Assembly (NCBI GenBank): GCA_031274465.1
Contig: JAISQC010000093.1
Span: 1 to 6,380, forward strand
Source: Synergistaceae bacterium
Lineage (GTDB): Bacteria > Synergistota > Synergistia > Synergistales > Synergistaceae
DNA: 6,380 nucleotides
Reading direction: 5' to 3'
Shown here: one piece after another, positions 1-6,161 of the stretch
Numbering within the stretch: position 1 is the stretch's first letter
Layout: the number at the start of each line of letters is the position of its first letter
Program-made: the position numbers and the translations under genes
Notes under the pieces: model-generated
Told to the model about the DNA's origin: nothing
The model's database searches: none
Seen by the model: only the letters and a program-made list of their open reading frames with translations

Positions 1-94
1 AGCGTCAAATTGCACGGAAGACGCAAGTTAATGCATACTAAAGCAAGCAAGAAGCAAAGAGAGATACTGAATGCGTTTAAAATAAAAACCTATG

Positions 95-201
95 TATAAT
101 TTTCCGGGAGATTAGGTTATAACAGCTTGCGGTGAATGTGCGAACCATGCGATAAAGCCTTCAAGTTTATTATATAATAATTTGAGTTGTTTCTGTATAA
201 T
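95..201 (+). promoter_or_regulatory. Candidate promoter region for the pfp operon (three TATAAT hexamers)
   Basis: Perfect TATAAT hexamers occur at 95-100, 173-178 and 196-201. The first and third are directly preceded by TG. None has a good TTGACA-like -35 box at 16-18 bp: upstream of 196-201 that position is itself AT-rich sequence, and upstream of 95-100 it is near TGCGTT. The 173-178 and 196-201 hexamers would place a transcript start about 45-85 bases before the pfp start codon, a normal leader length. That a promoter lies in this region is likely, since it is the only sizeable gap before four closely packed genes. Which hexamer is used cannot be told from the sequence. Confidence 0.4.
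167..180. repeat. Perfect 14-bp AT palindrome, possible operator
   Basis: TTATTATATAATAA reads the same on both strands, with the centre between 173 and 174. It contains the TATAAT hexamer at 173-178, so a protein bound here would cover a candidate -10 box. Symmetry of this length suits a dimeric repressor site, but AT-only palindromes also arise by chance in AT-rich leaders. I do not recognise it as the consensus of a named regulator. Confidence 0.4.
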
Positions 202-210
202 TGTTGAGTT
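182..210. repeat. Direct repeat TTGAGTT, two copies 22 bp apart
   Basis: TTGAGTT occurs at 182-188 and again at 204-210, with start points 22 bp apart, about two turns of the helix. The copies bracket the TATAAT at 196-201. CTCAA at 223-227 is the inverse of the repeat core, so three half-site-like elements lie within 46 bp. This could be a regulator-binding array around a promoter or coincidence in low-complexity sequence. Confidence 0.3.
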
Positions 211-261
211 TCCTGCAAAACGCTCAAAAGACGTGACGACAACGCGAAGGAGAAATGAGAG

Positions 262-1479
262 ATGGGGGAAAATATCAGGAACATAGGAATCATCACTTCG
301 GGCGGCGACTGCGGAGGGCTCAACGCCGTGGTCCGCGGCGCTGGGCGGATAGCTCTCACTAAAGGCATCGGAGCTTATATAATCCCCAACGGGTACGCGG
401 GGCTTTACAACCTCGTCAACATCGACCATCTCACCATGCTGGACGAAGAGCGGGTCGATCATGTGAACTCGACGTTCGCCGGTTCGGAGGCCGGGCACTC
501 CCGCGTCAAGATATCGAAGATATCCAACCCCGGCAAGTACAGGCAGATATTGGACGGGCTCAAAAAGTTCGACATAGGCGGCCTAGTGATATCCGGGGGG
601 GACGACACCGGCAGCGTGCTGGTGGACCTCGCTGAGAACGGCATCCCCTGCGTTCACGCGCCGAAGACGATGGACCTCGACCTCCAGACCTATTCCGTGG
701 GCGGGGATTCCGCCGTCAATAAGATCGCGCACATCGTCGAGGAGATAAAGACGACCGGCCGCACGCACAACAGGGTGATGGTGGTGGAGGTCTTCGGCCG
801 GTACGCGGGGCACACCGCGTTCAGGGGCGGCATAGCGGCTGACGCCGATTGCATTCTGATACCCGAGATACCCGTCGATTTCGACGTGGTGTACGAACAC
901 ATGAAAAAAACCTACACCCGGCGCATCCTGAACAGCGACGTATTCAGCGGGATGTACAGCATAGTCGTCGCGGAAGGCATAAAGGGGGAGGACGGGAAGC
1001 TCTTCACGGATGGCGCCTCCAATGACGCGTTTGGGCACGTCAAGCTTGCCGGCGCCGCCAAATACGTCCGCAGCGCGCTGGAGGAGAGAATGAGGAGCGA
1101 TCCCGAGATCGAGAAGTTCATGAAGGATTCGGGCATGTATGTGGAAGGGGTGCTCGAAATCCCGGAGGTGCGCGAGGTAACCCCGGGACATCTCGTTCGT
1201 TCCGGGGGGACCTCCGCATACGACGTCAGCTTCGGAAAGGAAATAGGCGGCGCCGCGGTGGTTTTGCTCCTCGAGGGGATATCGGGCGTGACTGTTTACG
1301 GCATCGCGGACGGAGAGATACGCTATATGCCCACCAAGCAGGCCATCGTGCAGAGATACGTCAACCTCGAAATGGTGTCGTACTACGAGCAGATGGACGT
1401 GTGCTTCGGGCGCCATCCCAAGCCGTTCGAGCCCTCTTTTAAAAACAACGACGGGGAGCCGGTGGAGCGTTTCCTTTAA
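262..1479 (+). CDS. pfp: 6-phosphofructokinase, probably pyrophosphate-dependent
   Basis: This 405-residue enzyme is predicted to phosphorylate fructose 6-phosphate to fructose 1,6-bisphosphate in the cytoplasm, reversibly if PPi is the donor. The N-terminal nucleotide/phosphate loop is TSGGDCGGLNAVVRG (12-26). The donor-site motif is GGDD (112-115), followed by PKTMDLD (134-140). In ATP-dependent enzymes the positions of D115 and K135 are glycines; Asp and Lys there are the classical mark of PPi use. The catalytic aspartate is D138, with D140 also kept. The FGRYAG stretch (178-183) matches the usual MGRxAG, and RSGGT (313-317) sits where RGGSP is usual. Two loops differ from the common pattern: Asn of TIDND is Leu139, and the loop after it looks about two residues shorter. 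The ATG has a strong Shine-Dalgarno, AAGGAG at 247-252, 9 nt upstream. It is the first gene of the apparent operon, 1 nt before recD2. Donor choice is inferred from motifs only. Confidence 0.9.
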   Translation: MGENIRNIGIITSGGDCGGLNAVVRGAGRIALTKGIGAYIIPNGYAGLYNLVNIDHLTMLDEERVDHVNSTFAGSEAGHSRVKISKISNPGKYRQILDGLKKFDIGGLVISGGDDTGSVLVDLAENGIPCVHAPKTMDLDLQTYSVGGDSAVNKIAHIVEEIKTTGRTHNRVMVVEVFGRYAGHTAFRGGIAADADCILIPEIPVDFDVVYEHMKKTYTRRILNSDVFSGMYSIVVAEGIKGEDGKLFTDGASNDAFGHVKLAGAAKYVRSALEERMRSDPEIEKFMKDSGMYVEGVLEIPEVREVTPGHLVRSGGTSAYDVSFGKEIGGAAVVLLLEGISGVTVYGIADGEIRYMPTKQAIVQRYVNLEMVSYYEQMDVCFGRHPKPFEPSFKNNDGEPVERFL

Positions 1480-1480
1480 A

Positions 1481-3688
1481 GTGAGCGAAATCAAGGCGCC
1501 CGAAGACGAGATCATTCGCGGGCAACTGGAACGGGTCACATACGCCAACGAGGAGAACGGGTATTCCGTGTTCAAGATTTGCGTCAGGACGGAATCCGAC
1601 CTCGTGACGGCAGTCGGGTATTGCGGCAAGCACATGCCCGGGGAAGAGCTGGAGCTTTCGGGGCGCTGGGCGCAGCACCCCAAATTCGGAGCGCAGTTTC
1701 AGTTTTCATGGTGCCGCCTTCTTTTGCCATCGACGGTCGAGGGCATAAGAAGGTATTTGGGCTCCGGCCTCGTCAAAGGGGTTGGGCCGAAGATGGCGGG
1801 CCGCATAACGGACGCGTTCGGGGAGTCCGCCCTCGACGTGATCGACGAGAACCCGGACGAGCTTCTGAAAGTGAAGGGCATCTCGCGAAAATTGCTCGAC
1901 TCGATAAAGCAGTCGTGGAATTCCCAGAAGGAAGTCCGCTCGGTCATGGTCTTTCTCCAGAGCAACGGAGTCAGCCCTGCTTTTGCCGCGAAGATATACG
2001 CGGCGTATGGCGAGGATACGGTGCAGGTCGTTCGGGAAAACCCGTACAGGCTGGCGGAGGACATCTTTGGCATAGGGTTCCTCACAGCGGACAAGTTCGC
2101 GGCGAAAATGGGCGTGGCGCGCGATTCGCCGATGAGGCTCGACGCGGGCGTGCGCTACGTGATGAGTGAGCTGACGGGTGAGGGGCACGTCTGCGCGCCG
2201 AGGAGCGTGCTCGCCAGCCGCTCGGGAAAGCTTCTGGAGGCGAGCATCGAAATGACGGATGCCGCCATCGGAAGGTCCATAGAGGATCTGGCCATGGTCA
2301 GCGAAAACATCGAATTGGGCGGCGAACGCCTCGAAGCGGTCTATTTGCCCGCGTTTTACGCATATGAGGCAAAGAGCGCGCGGATGATGGCGAAATTGAT
2401 GGAACCGTGCGCCGAAGCGGAGATAATCAAAGGATATGCTGGGATAGACGCTGAAAAGGCGTCTCGCTGGGTGCAGGACGAGATGAGCGTCGAGCTTGCC
2501 GAAAATCAGGTCGCGGCGCTCAAATTGGCGCTCAAGTCAAAAGCCCTTATAATAACCGGAGGGCCAGGGACTGGAAAGACCACCCTCATACGGGCGATAA
2601 TAGGGATTCTGGGCGAGCGGGGCCTCACGATAAAGCTCGCCGCCCCGACCGGGCGCGCCGCCAAGCGAATGGCGGAGGCCACCGGGCACGAGGCGATGAC
2701 GATACACAGGATGCTTGAGCCAAAGGGGCAGGTCTTTTCGCGAAACGAGGACTCGCCGGTCAAGTGCGACCTGCTTATCATCGACGAGGCTTCGATGGTG
2801 GACGCGCCGCTGATGTATCACTTGCTGCGCGCCACGCCGCCGGATTCGCACCTCATACTGGTCGGCGACGTCCACCAGCTCCCGTCCGTCGGCCCGGGCA
2901 ACGTGCTGCGCGACATGATAGCGTCTGGGACGATCCCGGTAGCAGAGCTGAACGTGATCTTCCGCCAGGCCCGCGACAGCGGGATAATCGTAAACGCGCA
3001 CAGGGTCAACTCCGGCCTGATGCCGGTGGAAGGCGCGCGTCGCGGCCTTCGGGATTTTTATTTCGTCGAGCAGGACGACCCGGAGCGATGCGTTGAGCTG
3101 ATACTGTCGCTCGTCAGGGAGAGGATACCCGAGCGCTTCGGGCTCGACCCGGTCGAGGACGTGCAGGTGCTCACGCCAATGCACAAGGGGACCCTTGGCG
3201 CGTCGAACCTCAACGCGCTGCTTCGCGGCGAGCTCAACTCCGGCGAGGGTAGCTCGATGGCCTCCGGCGGCAGAGTTTATAAAACAGGAGACAAGGTCAT
3301 GCAGATTCGAAACAATTACGAAAAAGAAGTATATAACGGGGACATCGGTTTCGTCCGCCGCGTGGACGCGGATGCAGGGCAGCTCTCGGTCGGCTTTGAC
3401 GACAACGAGGTGTTTTACGTGCGGGAAGAGCTCGACGAGCTGGTTCACGCGTACGCTGTGTCAATCCATAAATCGCAGGGCTCCGAGTATCCAGCGGTAG
3501 TCATCCCAATACACATGCAGCATTTCGTCCTGTTGCAGAGGAACCTGCTTTATACGGGCATCACGCGGGCGAAGGAGCTGGTGGTGCTGGTCGGCGCCCG
3601 CCGCGCCCTCAGTGTCGCGGTGCGGAACGACGACACCCGCCGTCGCTACACCAACCTGTGCGCCAGGCTTCGGGCGGCGGTAGCGTGA
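1481..3688 (+). CDS. recD2: RecD2-type SF1B DNA helicase (RecD/TraA family)
   Basis: This 735-residue protein is predicted to be a 5'-3' DNA helicase acting in repair and replication-fork maintenance without RecB or RecC. The N-terminus (about 11-80, IIRGQLERVTYANEENGYSV) is the usual RecD2 OB-like start. A helix-hairpin-helix region follows (about 88-146, with KGVGPKMAGRI and KVKGISRKLLDSI). Helicase motifs come in order: Walker A GGPGTGKTT (360-368), Ia APTGRAAKRM (388-397), Walker B IIDEASMVD (433-441), III GDVHQLPSVGPG (462-473), IV FRQA (494-497), V SIHKSQGSEY (661-670) and VI YTGITRAKE (691-699). All look intact, and the length is normal for RecD2. The start is GTG, one base after the pfp TAA, with GGTGGAG at 1461-1467 inside the end of pfp as ribosome site; the 13-nt spacing is rather long and may mean modest or coupled translation. 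The stop overlaps the next ATG by one base. In other bacteria loss of RecD2 causes DNA-damage sensitivity. Confidence 0.95.
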   Translation: MSEIKAPEDEIIRGQLERVTYANEENGYSVFKICVRTESDLVTAVGYCGKHMPGEELELSGRWAQHPKFGAQFQFSWCRLLLPSTVEGIRRYLGSGLVKGVGPKMAGRITDAFGESALDVIDENPDELLKVKGISRKLLDSIKQSWNSQKEVRSVMVFLQSNGVSPAFAAKIYAAYGEDTVQVVRENPYRLAEDIFGIGFLTADKFAAKMGVARDSPMRLDAGVRYVMSELTGEGHVCAPRSVLASRSGKLLEASIEMTDAAIGRSIEDLAMVSENIELGGERLEAVYLPAFYAYEAKSARMMAKLMEPCAEAEIIKGYAGIDAEKASRWVQDEMSVELAENQVAALKLALKSKALIITGGPGTGKTTLIRAIIGILGERGLTIKLAAPTGRAAKRMAEATGHEAMTIHRMLEPKGQVFSRNEDSPVKCDLLIIDEASMVDAPLMYHLLRATPPDSHLILVGDVHQLPSVGPGNVLRDMIASGTIPVAELNVIFRQARDSGIIVNAHRVNSGLMPVEGARRGLRDFYFVEQDDPERCVELILSLVRERIPERFGLDPVEDVQVLTPMHKGTLGASNLNALLRGELNSGEGSSMASGGRVYKTGDKVMQIRNNYEKEVYNGDIGFVRRVDADAGQLSVGFDDNEVFYVREELDELVHAYAVSIHKSQGSEYPAVVIPIHMQHFVLLQRNLLYTGITRAKELVVLVGARRALSVAVRNDDTRRRYTNLCARLRAAVA

Positions 3689-5022
3689 TGGCCGGCACGC
3701 GCAGGCTGATCGCAGTTTTCGCGCTGGCGCTGGCCGCGTTGCGCGCGGCCCCGGCGCAATCGGCGCCGACGTACAAATTCGCGGACCTCGGGAGATTTCC
3801 CCAGAACGCCTCGGCATACCTGCCGATTGACCCGGACGCGCCTGTTACGAATTACGTGAATCAGGTGGTATACGCCGAAGAGTACCTCAGAAATCATTTC
3901 GCGCCGTGGCAGAGCGAGGATCTGTCCTATCTGGACCTGACGTTTGAAAAGATATTCAAATACTACGAGTCCATCCTGAAAAAGCAGTGTTATGCCGAGG
4001 GCGGAAAGGTTTTTCCGAAGAAATCGATGGAAGCGCTAGGAAAAAACGCCTCGATCGACGAGAACGCGACCCCGAGGCCCGGAGTGGCGCTTGCCGACGC
4101 AAACGTCAGGGTGCTGCCGATGGAGGCCCCGCTGTACGGGTCCAGGGAGTCCGCTCTCGGCGAGGGCGGGAGGCTCAAGCTCGACATCCTCCAGAACTCG
4201 ACGCTGAAGCCGGGCGAGCCGCTCGCGGTATATTCGACCTCCGCCGACTCCAACTGGTTTTTCGTGGCGACCGGCGCCGTGGTCGGATGGGTCAAGGCCG
4301 CGTCAGTCGCTTCGGTGGACTGGGATTTCATGGACTGGTACATGTATTCGCCTCATTCCGTCGTCGTGAGCGACGACGTGGAAGTAGGTGCCGGCGAGGG
4401 GCGGGCGCCCCTCAAGGTCAAGATGGGCGCGGTGTTTCCGAGCGACGGGGACGATCTGCTGCTTCCCGAACGCGGGAAGGACGGGATGGCTGTAGTGAGG
4501 CGTTTCGATCTGGGGGATCGCGCGGTCCCGTTTCCCCTCCCCTTCACGCCGCGCAACGCGGCTTCGCTCATCGACGGCATGATGGGCGAGCCGTACGGAT
4601 GGGGCGGGGCCGGCCGATTCAGGGACTGTTCGGCGATGACGCGGGACTATTTCTCGGTTTTCGGAGTCTGGCTGCCGCGCAACTCCGGCGACCAGGCCGT
4701 GACGGGGGCCAGGATATCCCTTAAAAACACGGCGTCGGGGGAGCGCAACGGCGTCATAGTCCCTGCGGCGGTCCCTTTCGCGACGCTTATCCACATGCCG
4801 GGGCACATAATGCTCTACCTCGGGGTTTACGACGGCGAGCCGGTGGTCTTTCACAACACATGGGGCGTGCAGACGAATTCCGGGCGGGCGGTGGTGGGGA
4901 AAGCCGTCGTCAGCAGCCTCCGGCTCGGCTCGGAGATACCGGGCAAACCGGCAAATTCTCTTTTGATAGACAGGATAGACTCCATCTCATTTCCCATAGC
5001 GGATCTGGGGGAAGTCAATTGA
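3688..5022 (+). CDS. Secreted NlpC/P60 cell-wall peptidase with two SH3b domains
   Basis: This 444-residue exported protein is predicted to cut peptidoglycan stem peptides, probably after D-Glu (gamma-D-glutamyl-diamino acid endopeptidase). A signal peptide is clear: MAGTRR, a hydrophobic stretch at 7-20, and a likely cut after APA (21-23) or QSA (24-26). An N-terminal NlpC-stabilising domain follows (about 50-125, with a FAPW motif at 71-74). Next come an SH3b1-like domain (about 136-210, ending GWVKA), an SH3b2-like domain (about 220-275) and the catalytic domain (about 290-440). Catalytic residues are Cys314 in RDCSAM, His373 in PGHIMLYLG and probably His389 in FHNTWG. This order matches the structurally studied Desulfovibrio vulgaris enzyme, in which an SH3b domain narrows the active site for short stem peptides. 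I chose the ATG whose A is the last base of the recD2 stop (TGATG). A GTG at 3658 would add ten residues before the signal peptide and overlap recD2 by 31 nt. The ribosome site is weak (GGCGG near 3676-3680), which fits coupling to recD2. Confidence 0.9.
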   Translation: MAGTRRLIAVFALALAALRAAPAQSAPTYKFADLGRFPQNASAYLPIDPDAPVTNYVNQVVYAEEYLRNHFAPWQSEDLSYLDLTFEKIFKYYESILKKQCYAEGGKVFPKKSMEALGKNASIDENATPRPGVALADANVRVLPMEAPLYGSRESALGEGGRLKLDILQNSTLKPGEPLAVYSTSADSNWFFVATGAVVGWVKAASVASVDWDFMDWYMYSPHSVVVSDDVEVGAGEGRAPLKVKMGAVFPSDGDDLLLPERGKDGMAVVRRFDLGDRAVPFPLPFTPRNAASLIDGMMGEPYGWGGAGRFRDCSAMTRDYFSVFGVWLPRNSGDQAVTGARISLKNTASGERNGVIVPAAVPFATLIHMPGHIMLYLGVYDGEPVVFHNTWGVQTNSGRAVVGKAVVSSLRLGSEIPGKPANSLLIDRIDSISFPIADLGEVN

Positions 5023-5026
5023 TGAC

Positions 5027-5033
5027 AGGGAGG
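5027..5033 (+). promoter_or_regulatory. Shine-Dalgarno site that fixes the hom start
   Basis: AGGGAGG lies 9 nt before the ATG at 5043, an ideal spacing. A second in-frame ATG at 5022, overlapping the upstream TGA, would put this site inside the coding region and has no such site of its own. The site therefore supports starting at 5043, where the protein begins MAARIGLVGCG, directly before the Rossmann strand. Confidence 0.75.
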
Positions 5034-5042
5034 CATGAACGA

Positions 5043-6080
5043 ATGGCGGCGAGGATTGGATTGGTTGGGTGCGGCACTGTAGGTACCGGGCTGATCGAGC
5101 TTCTGGCTCTGAAAAGTGGTCATCTGCTCGAAAAATACGGCGTGGAGTTCAAAATTATCTTCGTGACCGACGCAGTGAAGGGGACTGTTTTCTCCGACTC
5201 CGGCCTGGACCCGGCGGAGATATCGGGAGAGCTCGAACGAAGGCGAGATTTGTCGGAAAGCCCCCATGCGAGGGAAGGCCTCGGCAGTTTGCCCGATCTG
5301 ATCAAAAGCGCGAAGCTCGACATGCTGTGCGAGGCGACGCCCACGAACTACAAAACCGGCGAGCCAGGCATGACTATCCTGCGCAGCGCCCTCTCCTCCG
5401 GCGTCAGCGCCGTGACGAGCAGCAAGGGCGCGCTTGGGCTCGACATGGCTGGGCTTAAGAAGCTCGCCTCCGATAACGGGGCTATGCTGAGGTTCGAGAG
5501 CAGCGTGATGAGCGGCACCCCTTTGATCAGCCTCGTCCGAGGGCCCCTTGCCGGTTGCGAGGTCTCCCGCGTGGAGGGGATACTCAATGGAACAACGAAC
5601 TACATATTGACTGAAATGGGGGAGGGCGCGAGCTACGGCGACGCTTTGGCCTCGGCGCAGAGGCTGGGGTATGCCGAGGCGGATCCAAGCGGCGACGTCG
5701 AGGGCTTCGACGCGGCTGTCAAGGTCTGCATAATGTCGGCGGAGTTTTTCGGGGTCCCGCTTGCCATGGGCGACGTCCGCCGCACCGGCATCACGGGGGT
5801 GACTGAGGGCGACGTCAAACGCGCGGCGGAATCTGGCGGCAGGATCAAGCTGATCGCTGGGGTGGAGCGCGATGGCGGCTCTGCGAAGGGTTATGTGGCG
5901 CCTCGCGTGCTTGGTTCGGGCAATCCGCTCGCTTCGATATCGGGCGCCACAAACGCGGTGAGCGTCACGACGGACAACCTGGGAACGATAACGATATCCG
6001 GCCCGGGCGCCGGAAAGCGCGAGACAGCCCAAGGGTTGATGGCCGATATGATCGAGATTGCCATGGCGTGCGGCAAATGA
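5043..6080 (+). CDS. hom: Homoserine dehydrogenase, short form without ACT domain
   Basis: This 345-residue cytoplasmic enzyme is predicted to reduce aspartate semialdehyde to homoserine with NAD(P)H, the branch step toward threonine and methionine. The Rossmann loop GCGTVG is at 9-14. Catalytic-region motifs are TSSK (125-128, Lys128), FESSVMSGTPLI (151-162), EGILNGTTNYIL (178-189) and GYAEADPSGDVEGFDAAVK (209-227). The last holds E212, D223 and K227, spaced like the active-site Glu, Asp and Lys of the yeast enzyme. TSSK replaces the common TANK/TSNK, so the Asn before the lysine is Ser. The protein ends at ACGK, with no room for the C-terminal ACT domain that lets threonine inhibit longer (about 430-residue) enzymes. 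It starts 20 nt after the peptidase gene with its own strong ribosome site; an ATG at 5022 would add seven residues. No aspartokinase, thrB or thrC is in the window. It is probably the last gene of the pfp-recD2-peptidase-hom unit. Confidence 0.95.
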   Translation: MAARIGLVGCGTVGTGLIELLALKSGHLLEKYGVEFKIIFVTDAVKGTVFSDSGLDPAEISGELERRRDLSESPHAREGLGSLPDLIKSAKLDMLCEATPTNYKTGEPGMTILRSALSSGVSAVTSSKGALGLDMAGLKKLASDNGAMLRFESSVMSGTPLISLVRGPLAGCEVSRVEGILNGTTNYILTEMGEGASYGDALASAQRLGYAEADPSGDVEGFDAAVKVCIMSAEFFGVPLAMGDVRRTGITGVTEGDVKRAAESGGRIKLIAGVERDGGSAKGYVAPRVLGSGNPLASISGATNAVSVTTDNLGTITISGPGAGKRETAQGLMADMIEIAMACGK

Positions 6081-6091
6081 CGTATTTTGCC
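6072..6091. repeat. Near-perfect 20-bp palindrome across the hom stop codon
   Basis: GGCAAATGACGTATTTTGCC is symmetric at 16 of 20 positions: GGCAAA pairs with TTTGCC, the central ACGT is self-complementary, and two position pairs mismatch. The hom TGA at 6078-6080 lies inside it. As RNA it gives a 6-bp stem with an 8-nt loop followed by ATTTT, at best a weak terminator. As DNA it could be a dimer-binding operator for the downstream gene. I cannot choose between these. Confidence 0.4.
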
Positions 6092-6099
6092 ATTTTGCC
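6084..6099. repeat. Exact tandem repeat of ATTTTGCC (two copies)
   Basis: ATTTTGCC at 6084-6091 is followed at once by an identical copy at 6092-6099. The first copy is also the right arm of the 20-bp near-palindrome. The second overlaps the candidate -35 box at 6095-6100. It may reflect local duplication of a half-site. Confidence 0.5.
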
Positions 6100-6121
6100 T
6101 CCCGCCGCCTGCTGATAGAAT
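6095..6121 (+). promoter_or_regulatory. Weak candidate promoter for the TM1266-like gene
   Basis: TTGCCT at 6095-6100 and TAGAAT at 6116-6121 could be -35 and -10 boxes. The 15-bp spacing is short and the -35 match is partial. TTGCCA at 6087-6092 is a worse fit because it is 23 bp away. The 81-nt gap, against 1-20 nt at the other junctions, is the main reason to expect a promoter here. Confidence 0.25.
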
Positions 6122-6140
6122 ATTTTTGTTTTAAAAATAT
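6120..6140. repeat. Perfect AT-only inverted repeat upstream of the TM1266-like gene
   Basis: ATATTTTT (6120-6127) and AAAAATAT (6133-6140) are exact inverse complements separated by GTTTT, an 8-bp stem with a 5-nt loop. It sits on or just after the candidate -10 box and 5 nt before the ribosome site GGAGGT (6146-6151). With no GC pairs it is a poor rho-independent terminator. An operator, or an mRNA structure near the translation start, fits better. Confidence 0.45.
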
Positions 6141-6161
6141 CGTGGGGAGGTGTTTGGGGAA

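Larger units (their letters stand above)
1..261. other. AT-rich leader/intergenic region without a convincing gene
   Basis: This stretch is clearly more AT-rich than the genes after it and carries no ORF I would call. Frame 1 is open from the left edge to a TAA at 97-99. Its codons (TTA, ATA, many AAA) are unlike the GC-rich usage of the neighbours, so it could be the tail of an upstream gene, a decayed fragment or chance. I see no tRNA-like cloverleaf and no GC-rich hairpin with a T-run that would end an upstream transcript. From about 160 to 210 the sequence is very AT-rich and holds TATAAT hexamers, a palindrome and a direct repeat, listed separately. The most likely role is promoter plus 5' untranslated leader of the operon that starts at 262. 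Confidence 0.6.

Noticed and set aside
136..177. 13-codon ORF with a CEPC motif in the leader, as a possible leader peptide
   Set aside because: It has no ribosome site at usable spacing and no attenuator-like hairpin pair after it.
583..1683. 366-codon open frame on the - strand
   Set aside because: It spans the pfp/recD2 junction opposite two clear genes; the translation is low in recognisable motifs and rich in His and Arg, as in antisense shadows.
2537..3448. 303-codon open frame on the - strand opposite recD2
   Set aside because: It lies wholly opposite the conserved helicase motifs of recD2 and shows no domain of its own.
3658..3687. GTG start giving the NlpC/P60 protein ten more residues
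   Set aside because: It would put ten residues before a well-formed signal peptide and overlap recD2 by 31 nt; the ATG at 3688 gives a standard coupled junction.
4860..5042. Extended N-terminus for hom, giving 406 residues
   Set aside because: It would overlap the peptidase gene by 163 nt and add residues unlike any homoserine dehydrogenase; the strong ribosome site at 5027-5033 points to 5043.
6081..6161. Rho-independent terminator after hom
   Set aside because: No GC-rich stem followed by a T-run is present; the best stem is 6 bp with an 8-nt loop, and the other is AT-only. Transcription may read through.
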